64,000 nucleotides of DNA, from positions 1,302,001-1,366,000 of the forward strand of contig NZ_JACZEP010000001.1 in the NCBI RefSeq assembly GCF_014863355.1. Reading direction: 5' to 3'. This DNA comes from Aminobacter carboxidus (GTDB taxonomy: Bacteria; Pseudomonadota; Alphaproteobacteria; Rhizobiales; Rhizobiaceae). Shown piece by piece: positions 9,784 through 17,456 of the stretch (its first letter is position 1; each line of letters opens with the position of its first letter). A program made the translations under genes and the position numbers. The notes below the pieces were generated by a model. It did no database searches. It saw only the letters and a program-made list of their open reading frames with translations, and was not told the origin of the DNA.

Positions 9784-11019
9784 ATGGCCGGAATAGCGAC
9801 GCTCGCAATCGCTTATGTGCTGTCGCAGTTCTATCGCTCGTTCATGGCCGTACTGACCCCGGCACTCACCGCCGAACTCGGCGCCACCAAGGCGCAATTG
9901 TCCTTCGCCTCAGGCGCCTTCTTCATCAGCTTCGCCCTGGCGCAATTTGCCATTGGCGTTTCGCTCGATCGCTTTGGCCCGCGGCGCACCGCATCGACGC
10001 TGCTTCTGCTCGGCGGCGGGGGCGGGGCCTTCGTCTTCGCCTCGGCGACAGCGCCCTGGATGGTCACCGCGGCCATGGCGATGATCGGCATCGGTTGCGC
10101 GCCTGTGCTGATGTCGTCGCTGTTCATCTTCGCCCGTACATTTTCCATCGCCCGCTTTGCCGTGCTCGCCTCATGGATGGTCGCCTTCGGCACCGCCGGA
10201 AACGTCATTGGCGCGGCGCCGCTGGCGCAGGCGGCCGAGGCGTTCGGCTGGCGCCCGGTGATGGCTGGCCTGGGCGTCATCACTATTGCTGCGGCACTTG
10301 CCGTGCTTTTTGTGGTGCGCGATCCGAAATCACCGGAGGGCATGGAAAGCGGCAATGCAGGATTTGGCGGCTATCTCGAGCTGCTTCGCATGCGCGTCCT
10401 GTGGCCGATCATCCCGCTGACCGCGATCAACTATGCGCCGACGACAGGCATCAGAGGTCTCTGGTCAGGTCCCTATCTCGTTGAGGTCTACGGAGCCGAC
10501 GCATTGCTGATCGGGCAGGTGACGTTCTTCATGGCGCTGGCCATGGTGGCGGGCGCCTTCGTCTATGGCCCGCTCGACACCATGTTTCGCACCCGGAAAT
10601 GGGTGGCCGTCGTCGGCAACACCATTGGCCTCGCGGCGATTCTCTATCTCGCGCTGAATGTCGTCTTGGACATCACCACCGTCACGATCATCTTCGTCAT
10701 CATCGGCGTATCAGGCGGCAGTTACGGCCTGCTGATGGCGCATGCGCGTGCATTTCTGCCGCCGCACCTGATCGGGCGTGGGGTGACGCTGATGAACTTC
10801 TTCTCCATCGGCGGCGTGGGTTTGATGCAGTTTGCCACAGGCGCCGTGGTTACGGCCAATGTGGTGCCGGGCCAGCCGATGGCAGCCTACTCGGCGCTGT
10901 TCTGGTTCTACGTGCTGATGCTGGGGGCAGCGATCATCATCTACCTCTGGGCGCGCGATGCAAAGCCCGAGACGACGGCAGATACCGGCAATCAGTCGAA
11001 GCTTGAGCGCCTGAGATAG
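9784..11019 (+). CDS. Major facilitator superfamily transporter
   Basis: 411 residues with about 12 hydrophobic segments and the MFS loop 2-3 signature GVSLDRFGPRRTAS (around residues 58-71). The start at ATG 9784 follows GAGGGGACGGC. The protein should sit in the inner membrane and move a small solute by secondary transport. The substrate is unknown, and no neighbouring pathway gene helps. The last 28 bases overlap the 3' end of the convergent SDR gene, a tight tail-to-tail arrangement. Confidence 0.85.
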   Translation: MAGIATLAIAYVLSQFYRSFMAVLTPALTAELGATKAQLSFASGAFFISFALAQFAIGVSLDRFGPRRTASTLLLLGGGGGAFVFASATAPWMVTAAMAMIGIGCAPVLMSSLFIFARTFSIARFAVLASWMVAFGTAGNVIGAAPLAQAAEAFGWRPVMAGLGVITIAAALAVLFVVRDPKSPEGMESGNAGFGGYLELLRMRVLWPIIPLTAINYAPTTGIRGLWSGPYLVEVYGADALLIGQVTFFMALAMVAGAFVYGPLDTMFRTRKWVAVVGNTIGLAAILYLALNVVLDITTVTIIFVIIGVSGGSYGLLMAHARAFLPPHLIGRGVTLMNFFSIGGVGLMQFATGAVVTANVVPGQPMAAYSALFWFYVLMLGAAIIIYLWARDAKPETTADTGNQSKLERLR

Positions 11020-11813
11020 ATCATTGGCTCCGCCGTCCAGCGCGTGGCAACGCGCAGTGCCTTTTCTCTGAGCGGCCGCGGCAGCAGGAACAACAGCTTC
11101 ATTGCCCAGGTCAGGCGACGCGGGAAGGTAACCTCGAAGCCGCTTTTGCGTATCGCCTTGCAGATACGCTCTGCGGCGGCTTCGACAGGCATCATCGCCG
11201 GCATGTAGTAGGCGCTTTTTTCGGTCAGCGGCGTGTCGATGAAGCCGGGGTTCATCACCTGGGTACGGATGTTCATCTTGTCGAAGTCGAACTTCAGCGC
11301 TTCGGCGATGATGTTGACCGCAGCCTTGGTGGCGCCATAGGCCGCCGTCGTCGGCCAGCCGAAATAGCAGCTGATCGAGCCCATGAACACGATATGTCCG
11401 CGACCGCGGTTGCGCATGCGTTCTGTCACCGGCACCAGGCCGTTGATGACGCCGAAGACATTGACGGCAAAACTCTGGCGGAAGGCCTCGATGCGCAGGT
11501 TTTCGCCTGTTACGGGCATGTAGGCGCCGGCATTGAAGATCGCGAGCACGATCGGGCCGGCCTGGGATTCGATGGCAGCGACGACGGCCGCCATGCCGAC
11601 CTCGTCAGTCACGTCGCTCGGGAACGACAGTACCTTGCCAGCCATGCCACGGGTTTCTTCGATCAGCGTGTCGATCGGGTCATTTGGCCGGACAGTGACG
11701 GCAACGGTGTAGCCTTCGCTTGCCAGCAATCGGGCAACGCAACGTCCGATACCGGTGCTGCCGCCGGTAATCCACGCGACCCCGTGTTCCGGGTCGGCCC
11801 GGTATGTGCTCAC
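10992..11813 (-). CDS. Short-chain dehydrogenase/reductase (SDR)
   Basis: 273 residues of the classical SDR family: cofactor-binding TGGSTGIG (residues 16-23), NAGAYM, the catalytic Ser in MGSISCYFG and the YGATK catalytic Tyr/Lys. The C-terminal ~60 residues are basic and hydrophobic (LLFLLPRPLREKALR), suggesting membrane association as in lipid-type or sterol-type SDRs. The substrate is unknown. It is convergent with the MFS gene, overlapping it by 28 bases, and divergent from cysK with ~190 bases between. Confidence 0.85.
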   Translation of the reverse strand: MSTYRADPEHGVAWITGGSTGIGRCVARLLASEGYTVAVTVRPNDPIDTLIEETRGMAGKVLSFPSDVTDEVGMAAVVAAIESQAGPIVLAIFNAGAYMPVTGENLRIEAFRQSFAVNVFGVINGLVPVTERMRNRGRGHIVFMGSISCYFGWPTTAAYGATKAAVNIIAEALKFDFDKMNIRTQVMNPGFIDTPLTEKSAYYMPAMMPVEAAAERICKAIRKSGFEVTFPRRLTWAMKLLFLLPRPLREKALRVATRWTAEPMIYLRRSSFD

Positions 11814-12007
11814 TTAAAACCTCTGGGCAGTAGTTTCTCGCGTAGCTCTAGCGGGGTGGCATGCATATGGAAAGGCTGTTTTAGGGCGTGGTCTAGGACG
11901 AGAGCGCGCGCGTTGACGCGCAGATGCGACTGGTCCAGAGAATTTCATCCCTTGAAAGCGCGGGCTCACATTTCTAGGGTTCTCCGGCGAATTAGGAAGG
12001 AATCTTC

Positions 12008-13039
12008 ATGCGCTCGGTGATCGATGCCATCGGCAATACGCCTCTCATCCGGCTCAAGCGGGCCTCGGAGGAAACCGGCTGCGAGATACTCGGCAAAGCC
12101 GAGTTCATGAACCCGGGGCAATCGGTCAAGGATCGCGCCGGTCTGTTCATCATCCGCGATGCCGAAAAGCGCGGGCTGCTGCGGCCCGGCGGGGTCATCG
12201 TCGAGGGCACGGCCGGCAACACCGGCATCGGCCTGACGGTTGTCGCCAAGGCGCTCGGCTACCGCACCGTGATCGTCATTCCCGACACGCAGAGCCAGGA
12301 GAAGAAAGACGCGCTTCGACTGCTTGGCGCCGAACTGATCGAGGTTCCGGCCGTTCCCTACAAAAACCCGAACAACTACGTGAAGGTTTCCGGTCGCCTG
12401 GCCGAGCAACTGGCGAAGTCCGAACCGAACGGTGCCATCTGGGCCAACCAGTTCGACAACGTTGCCAACCGCGAAGGCCATATCCGCACCACGGCCGCGG
12501 AAATCTGGCAGCAGACCGGAGGCAAGGTCGATGGCTTCGTCTCGGCGGTCGGCACCGGCGGAACGCTTGCCGGCGTGGCCATTGGATTGAAGGCGAAGAG
12601 CCCTGCGGTGAAGATCGCAATCGCCGATCCGCTGGGTGCTGCCCTCTACAGCTACTACACCTCAGGTGAATTGAAGGCCGAAGGCAGCTCGATCACCGAA
12701 GGTATCGGCCAAGGCCGCATCACCGCCAATCTGGAAGATTTCACCCCCGATTTTTCCTACCAGATCCCCGACGAGGAGGCGCTGCCGATCGTCTTCGGGC
12801 TGATCCAGGAAGAGGGCATCTGCGTCGGCGGCTCCACTGGCATCAACATCGCCGGCGCTATCCGGCTTGCGCGCCAGCTTGGCCCGGGCCATACGATCGT
12901 GACCGTGCTTGCCGATTTCGGCACGCGCTACCAGTCCAAGCTGTTCAATCCTGATTTCCTGCGCAGCAAGAGCCTGCCGGTACCCGACTGGATGGAGACC
13001 GAACCGAGCATTTCGGTGCCGTTCGAGCAGGTGGCATGA
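12008..13039 (+). CDS. cysK: Cysteine synthase A (O-acetylserine sulfhydrylase)
   Basis: 343 residues of the fold-type II PLP enzymes. The Schiff-base lysine is K41 in NPGQSVKDRAG. The substrate-binding loop is TAGNTG where classical CysK has TSGNTG, the PLP phosphate loop is GTGGT, and the C-terminal part has the FGTRYQSKLFN segment. It condenses O-acetylserine with sulfide to cysteine. The start at ATG 12008 follows GGAAGGAATCTTC. The stop overlaps the next gene by 4 bases (ATGA), making this the first gene of a four-gene operon on cysteine, thiol and tRNA-quality themes. The altered loop could mean a non-standard substrate. Confidence 0.88.
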   Translation: MRSVIDAIGNTPLIRLKRASEETGCEILGKAEFMNPGQSVKDRAGLFIIRDAEKRGLLRPGGVIVEGTAGNTGIGLTVVAKALGYRTVIVIPDTQSQEKKDALRLLGAELIEVPAVPYKNPNNYVKVSGRLAEQLAKSEPNGAIWANQFDNVANREGHIRTTAAEIWQQTGGKVDGFVSAVGTGGTLAGVAIGLKAKSPAVKIAIADPLGAALYSYYTSGELKAEGSSITEGIGQGRITANLEDFTPDFSYQIPDEEALPIVFGLIQEEGICVGGSTGINIAGAIRLARQLGPGHTIVTVLADFGTRYQSKLFNPDFLRSKSLPVPDWMETEPSISVPFEQVA

Positions 13040-13782
13040 TGGCATTTTCGACCGAGGCGGTGTTTCGCGAGGACTCCTATCTGCGCGAGACCGAGGCCAG
13101 CGTCGTGGGTATCAACGACCGCGGCGGCATTATCTTCGACCGGACCATTTTCTATGCCACGTCGGGCGGCCAGCCTGGCGACACCGGCATCTTGATCCGT
13201 GAAGACGGCAGCCGGATTGCGATTGCGGCCACGATAACCGGCGAGAGCAAGGACGAGATCATCCATGTGCCGGCGCCGGAGCAGGCAATTGCCGAGGTCG
13301 GCGAGCGGTTGAAGCTTGTGATCGACTGGCCACGGCGGCTTTTGTTGATGCGCATGCATGCGGCCTGCCATCTTCTGACGGTGGTTTGTCCGTACCCGAT
13401 CACCGGAGCGTCAGTGAGCGAAGAGGATTCGCGCGTCGATTTCGACATTCCAGACACCGGCTTCAGCAAGGAAGATGTGACGGCCCAGCTGATGGAACTC
13501 GTCCGCGCCGACCATCCGATTTACACCAGATGGATCTCCGATGCCGAGCTGGCAGCCAATCCGACGCTGGTGAAGTCGAAAAACGTGCGCCCGCCATCCG
13601 GCACCGGTAAGATCAGGCTCGTCTGCATCGGCGACAATGCCTCGATCGACAGCCAGCCTTGTGGCGGGACCCACGTCGCCAGCACCGCCGAAATCGGCGA
13701 AATCCACATCGGCAAGATCGAAAAAAAGGGGCGCGAGAACCGCCGCTTCCGCATCCGCTTCGGCGCGATGCCCGCCAACTGA
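13036..13782 (+). CDS. Alanyl-tRNA editing protein, AlaX type
   Basis: 248 residues resembling the AlaRS editing domain as a free protein. The zinc-binding motifs are HAACH (HxxxH) and CGGTH (CxxxH). The GGQPGDTG segment near residue 40 matches the AlaX N-terminal beta domain. Family function: trans-editing, hydrolysing Ser-tRNA(Ala) or Gly-tRNA(Ala). It overlaps cysK by 4 bases and precedes sseA by 16 bases, so it is co-transcribed with cysteine and mercaptopyruvate enzymes. This suggests a role when serine/cysteine pools change, but that is inference. The start MMAF uses the overlapping ATG at 13036 or 13039. Confidence 0.85.
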   Translation: MMAFSTEAVFREDSYLRETEASVVGINDRGGIIFDRTIFYATSGGQPGDTGILIREDGSRIAIAATITGESKDEIIHVPAPEQAIAEVGERLKLVIDWPRRLLLMRMHAACHLLTVVCPYPITGASVSEEDSRVDFDIPDTGFSKEDVTAQLMELVRADHPIYTRWISDAELAANPTLVKSKNVRPPSGTGKIRLVCIGDNASIDSQPCGGTHVASTAEIGEIHIGKIEKKGRENRRFRIRFGAMPAN

Positions 13783-13798
13783 ACCTGGAGAAATAGCC

Positions 13799-14650
13799 AT
13801 GGGCGACAAGAGCGCTTTCGTCATCGACGCGGATTGGCTGGAAAAGCGGCTGGGTACGCCTGGTCTCTCGCTCGTCGATGCCTCCTGGTACATGCCGGCG
13901 CAGAATCGCGACCCGCGTGCGGAGCACGATGCCGCCCACATTCCCGGTGCGGTGTTCTTCGACCAGGATCTGATCGTCGACCCTGATTCAGCCTTGCCGC
14001 ACACGCTGCCTTCGCCGTCGCTGTTTGCCCGTTTCGTCGGGTCGATGGGCATTTCGGCCGACGACACCATCGTCATCTATGACGGCCCGGGTTTCCAGAC
14101 CGCACCGCGCGTCTGGTGGATGTTCCGCATCATGGGCGTGTTTCAGGTCTACATTCTCGACGGCGGCTTCGACCGCTGGAAGGCCGCCGGGCGCCCGGTG
14201 ACCGCCGAGCCAACCAAGACCGCACCCGGTGTGTTCCACGTCGACTATGACGCCTCCAAAGTCGTTTCGCTCGCCGAGATGCGCAAGATCGTTGCATCAG
14301 GCAGCGCGCAGGTTGCCGACGCACGTTCTGCCGGGCGCTTCGAGGGCACCGATCCCGAGCCGCGTGCCGGCCTGCGTTCAGGCCACATGCCTGGCGCGCG
14401 CAGCGTGCCTTCGGTGACGCTGTCGGAGAATGGTGAGCTTCTGCCGCTCGACCGGCTGAAGGCAACGCTCGAGGCGTCAGGGCTCGATCTGTCAAAACCC
14501 ATCGTCACCTCCTGCGGCTCGGGCGTCACCGCAGCTGTCATCACGCTCGCGCTGCAGTCGCTTGGCCATGGCGACGTCAGGCTCTACGACGGCTCCTGGA
14601 CCGAATGGGGCGGGATGTCCGACACGCCTGTCGTGACGGGGAAAGCCTGA
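13799..14650 (+). CDS. sseA: 3-mercaptopyruvate sulfurtransferase
   Basis: 283 residues from ATG 13799, preceded by CTGGAGAAATAGCC. Two rhodanese domains: an inactive N-terminal one (with HIPGAVFFDQD) and a C-terminal one with the active-site loop CGSGVTA, which is the mercaptopyruvate sulfurtransferase form and differs from the CRKGVT loop of thiosulfate sulfurtransferases. It transfers sulfur from 3-mercaptopyruvate, the transamination product of cysteine, to thiol acceptors in the cytoplasm. Third gene of the cysK-alaX-sseA-GNAT operon, two bases ahead of the GNAT start. The frame stays open upstream inside alaX, but that is not the start. Confidence 0.92.
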   Translation: MGDKSAFVIDADWLEKRLGTPGLSLVDASWYMPAQNRDPRAEHDAAHIPGAVFFDQDLIVDPDSALPHTLPSPSLFARFVGSMGISADDTIVIYDGPGFQTAPRVWWMFRIMGVFQVYILDGGFDRWKAAGRPVTAEPTKTAPGVFHVDYDASKVVSLAEMRKIVASGSAQVADARSAGRFEGTDPEPRAGLRSGHMPGARSVPSVTLSENGELLPLDRLKATLEASGLDLSKPIVTSCGSGVTAAVITLALQSLGHGDVRLYDGSWTEWGGMSDTPVVTGKA

Positions 14651-14652
14651 AC

Positions 14653-15216
14653 ATGGCCGTCGACCGCAGCGAAAACATCGAGGTGACGGTCACCTTTCTG
14701 GAAATGCACACCCCACCGGCCTACACGCCGCCGCTGCCGGTCAACCGTCAGATCGCGCTTCTCAGGACGCGCGAGATTCCGCTGCATTATTATCGCTATC
14801 TCGCCGACCGGGTCGGTCGCAAATGGCATTGGGTCAACAGTCTCAGGCTCAATGACGACGAACTGGCCGCAGGTCTGCACCGCGAGGATCGCGACATCAG
14901 GGTGCTCTATCTCGATGGCGCACCGGCGGGCTTCATGGACATCAAGCCGCATTTGCCCGACGAAGTCGAACTCGCCTATTTCGGCATGATGGAGCACGCA
15001 ACGGGGCAGGGTATCGGCCGCTGGTTCCTGGGCGCGGCTATCGCTGCCGCGTGGTCCTACAGGCCGCACAAGGTGACGGTGCAGACCTGCACGCTAGACC
15101 ATCCGGCGGCACTGCCGCTGTACCAGAAGATGGGCTTTTCGCCGGTCGCGCAGAAGACCGAGACCGTGCGCACGATGACCTTCGCTGAGCGCTCGGCAAG
15201 CGTGATGCGGCCATGA
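14653..15216 (+). CDS. GNAT-family N-acetyltransferase
   Basis: 187 residues from ATG 14653, two bases after the sseA stop. The acetyl-CoA binding motif A appears as ATGQGIGRWFLGAAI, after the beta strand VELAYFGMM and before the TCTLDHPAALPLYQKMGF segment typical of GNAT C-termini. Acceptor unknown. Being the last gene of the cysK-alaX-sseA operon, acetylation of an amino acid, thiol or aminoacyl compound is possible, but that is inference only. Confidence 0.82.
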   Translation: MAVDRSENIEVTVTFLEMHTPPAYTPPLPVNRQIALLRTREIPLHYYRYLADRVGRKWHWVNSLRLNDDELAAGLHREDRDIRVLYLDGAPAGFMDIKPHLPDEVELAYFGMMEHATGQGIGRWFLGAAIAAAWSYRPHKVTVQTCTLDHPAALPLYQKMGFSPVAQKTETVRTMTFAERSASVMRP

Positions 15217-15326
15217 TGGCGCACAACCCCGGCTGAACCACCCGTTCATCGCTTCTTCAGGTTGGTTCTGGCATTTTCCACGCATCAGATCCGGCCTGAC
15301 GGTCGAATTATGCAAGGAGAATGAAG

Positions 15327-15884
15327 ATGTTGAACCGCCGTACGCTTGCTGCCGCGCTGATCGCCGTGCTTGCCGCGCCTTCTCTCGCTGCCGCGCAGGC
15401 GACGACGCCTTCGGCGTCGCAGATCGAGCGTCAGCTTCAGGCCGCGCCGACGACCAAACTCAAGCCCAACCAGCGCGTCACCGTCCGCGAATTCAAGCGC
15501 CGGCCCGACCTGCGCCGGATGGCGCCGTCGATCGACATCCAGTCGATCAACTTCGCCTTCGGTTCGGCCGAGGTGCCCTATTCGCAGTATGGCAAGGTCG
15601 AAAACATCGCCAACGCCCTTGACCGCATCCTGCGCCGCGATCCCGATGCGCGTGTGCTGATTGAAGGTCATACCGATGCGGTCGGCTCGTTCGGGTCGAA
15701 CCAGGCGCTGTCCGAGCGCCGCGCCGCTTCGCTGAAGCAGACCCTGGTGCGCGAGTTCGGCATCCCGCGTTATGCCCTGGAAACCGTAGGTTACGGCGAA
15801 GAGTTCCTGTTGGTGCCGACCCAGAACGAGAACTGGCGCAACCGTCGCGTCACGCTGCGCCGCTACGACGCCTTCATCCGCTAA
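15327..15884 (+). CDS. OmpA-family outer-membrane/periplasmic protein
   Basis: 185 residues from ATG 15327, which has the ribosome-binding site AAGGAG seven bases upstream; the ATG at 15321 is too close to it. A Sec signal peptide (residues 1-24, ending SLAAAQA) is followed by a short linker and an OmpA C-terminal peptidoglycan-binding domain with EGHTDAVGSFGSNQALSERRA and NRRVTLRR. It likely anchors the envelope to peptidoglycan. It has no N-terminal beta barrel, so it is probably periplasmic. Followed by a clear terminator. Confidence 0.85.
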   Translation: MLNRRTLAAALIAVLAAPSLAAAQATTPSASQIERQLQAAPTTKLKPNQRVTVREFKRRPDLRRMAPSIDIQSINFAFGSAEVPYSQYGKVENIANALDRILRRDPDARVLIEGHTDAVGSFGSNQALSERRAASLKQTLVREFGIPRYALETVGYGEEFLLVPTQNENWRNRRVTLRRYDAFIR

Positions 15885-15909
15885 CCCCAAGCGCAAAACG
15901 AATTCCAGA

Positions 15910-15939
15910 AGCCCGGCTTGCGAGAGCCGGGCTTTATTT
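15910..15939 (+). terminator. Rho-independent terminator after OmpA gene
   Basis: A perfect 9-bp stem AGCCCGGCT / AGCCGGGCT with a 6-base loop, then TTATTTG. Confidence 0.88.
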
Positions 15940-15954
15940 GCGTTCCTCCATGTA

Positions 15955-15967
15955 GTATACAGTATAC
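15955..15967 (+). promoter_or_regulatory. GTATAC-A-GTATAC double palindrome, probable operator/-10 overlap
   Basis: Two copies of the self-complementary hexamer GTATAC, one base apart, 18 bases before the ATG of the DapB-like gene. The first copy supplies a good -10 box (TATACA, 15956-15961), so a protein bound here would block transcription. Operators of GntR/FadR-type regulators often have GTATAC cores (general knowledge). No regulator gene lies next to it. Confidence 0.55.
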
Positions 15968-15985
15968 CGAATGGGAGAATGAAAA

Positions 15986-16807
15986 ATGACGATCAGAGTG
16001 GTGATGGCCGGCGCCACCGGCTGGGTTGGCAAGGCACTCATCCCCGCCATATTGGCGCAAGGCGACATGCAACTGGTCGGCGCGGTCGCACGCAGGGCAG
16101 CAGGTCACGACATCGGTGTCGCCACGGGAGGCCAGCCAACCGGCCAGGCGATCAGTGGCAAGCTGTCCGAGGCACTGGCCGCACCCTGCGACGTTGTCGT
16201 CGACTACACCAAGCCGGTTGCGGTGAGGGACCACGCGATGCTCGCAATCTCGCGCGGCCGTCACGTCGTCATCGGTACCTCGGGCCTGCGGGCTGCCGAC
16301 TATCGCGAGATCAATGCGGCCGCCCGCGCCAACGGGGTCGGCGTCGTTGCCGCCGGCAATTATTCGATCACCGCAACCTTGATGAAGAAGTTCGCGCTGA
16401 TGGCGGCGCAGTACGTGCCCGACGTCGAGATCATCGATTATGCCAGCGCGAGGAAGCCGGATGCGCCTTCGGGCACAGCACTCGAGCTGGCCGAGACGCT
16501 GTCGGAGATTCGCGGCGCGCCGACGGCATTGCCGACCTCCGAAATCTTTGGCCACCCGGAAGCCCGCGGCGCGACGATGGGCGAGGGAACCGCGGTGCAG
16601 GTCCATTCCTTGCGCTTGCCGTCCTATCAACTGTCCTGCGAGGCGGTCTTTGGCCTGCCTGAAGAGCGCCTGACCATCCGCCACGATGCCGGCACTTCGG
16701 CCGTGCCTTATGTCGCCGGCACCCTGCTCGCCATTCGCCGGGTCCGTGAATTCACCGGCCTTGTCCGGGTGCTCGATGCGCTGATGGACGAAACGCTTTC
16801 TGTTTAA
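15986..16807 (+). CDS. DapB-like 4-hydroxy-tetrahydrodipicolinate reductase paralogue, catalytic His pair replaced
   Basis: 273 residues with overall DapB architecture: an N-terminal NAD(P)-binding Rossmann motif (AGATGWVG, residues 8-15), VVDYTKP, VVIGTSG, AAGNYSI, and the C-terminal DAPSGTAL substrate loop. In E. coli DapB the segment before DAPSG is EAHHRHKV, with catalytic His159/His160 and Lys163. Here it reads DYASARKP, so both histidines are gone (A153, S154) while the lysine (K157) is kept. The protein may thus reduce another substrate or be inactive; the housekeeping dapB would be elsewhere. The start follows GGGAGAATGAAAA. It stands alone behind a GTATAC operator. Confidence 0.75.
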   Translation: MTIRVVMAGATGWVGKALIPAILAQGDMQLVGAVARRAAGHDIGVATGGQPTGQAISGKLSEALAAPCDVVVDYTKPVAVRDHAMLAISRGRHVVIGTSGLRAADYREINAAARANGVGVVAAGNYSITATLMKKFALMAAQYVPDVEIIDYASARKPDAPSGTALELAETLSEIRGAPTALPTSEIFGHPEARGATMGEGTAVQVHSLRLPSYQLSCEAVFGLPEERLTIRHDAGTSAVPYVAGTLLAIRRVREFTGLVRVLDALMDETLSV

Positions 16808-16890
16808 GGAAATGGGCGGTGTAGGAAATCGGGTGGCGCGCATCTGCGAACGCCATAGCTTGCGGGAGTCGATCAACGAGGATTGTCGCG

Positions 16891-17391
16891 ATGAGCATCA
16901 TATTCCAGGCATTGCCAACCGAGGCGGTAAGGGTACTCCAGCAGGGCGGAGCCGACGCTTATGGCATGAAGCCGGAGCGCAGGATCTCCGATGGCGACGG
17001 TGTGCCGTGCCGCCATTGCCTGACAAATGTCGCGGCCGGCGAGGGCTATCTCATCCTTGCCTACCGTCCATTTCCAGAACTGCAGCCTTATGCCGAAACC
17101 GGGCCGATCTTCCTGCATGCCGAGGAATGCTCCCGTGCGCAGGAGACCGGCGAATTGCCCGTATTGTTCACCAGGACCAGGGACTACATCCTGCGCGGTT
17201 ATGGTGCGGACGATCGGATCGTCTACGGCACCGGGGCGGTGACGCCGACAGCAGAGATCCCAGGTCGCGCTGCCGAGCTGCTGGAGCGCGCCGATGTCGC
17301 CTATGTGCACATGCGTTCGGCGAAGAACAATTGCTACCAGTGCCGTATCGAGCTCGACGAGCCGGTCAGATCAAGCGGCGCCAGTATCTAG
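16891..17391 (+). CDS. DUF1203-family protein
   Basis: 166 residues matching the DUF1203 pattern: the PCRHCL motif near residue 40, EGYLILAYRPF, FLHAEEC, a Y-x-LRGYG segment, and C-terminal AYVHMRSAKNNCYQCRIE. Several conserved Cys/His residues (CRHC, H-x-EEC, NCYQC) suggest metal binding, but the family has no known function. It follows the DapB-like gene by 83 bases on the same strand and may share its transcript. The start is ATG 16891 after GAGGATTGTCGCG. Confidence 0.8.
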   Translation: MSIIFQALPTEAVRVLQQGGADAYGMKPERRISDGDGVPCRHCLTNVAAGEGYLILAYRPFPELQPYAETGPIFLHAEECSRAQETGELPVLFTRTRDYILRGYGADDRIVYGTGAVTPTAEIPGRAAELLERADVAYVHMRSAKNNCYQCRIELDEPVRSSGASI

Positions 17392-17409
17392 CTGAACTGC
17401 AAACAAAAA

Positions 17410-17433
17410 ACCCGCCGCATCGCTGCGGCGGGT
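17410..17433 (-). terminator. Terminator for the tandem barrel gene
   Basis: A perfect 10-bp stem (ACCCGCCGCA / TGCGGCGGGT) with loop TCGC. Read on the minus strand it is followed by TTTTTTGTTT, so it ends the minus-strand gene at 17457. It may also help stop the DUF1203 gene from the other side. Confidence 0.9.
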
Positions 17434-17456
17434 GGGGCCGTTTGCCTGAAACGGTC

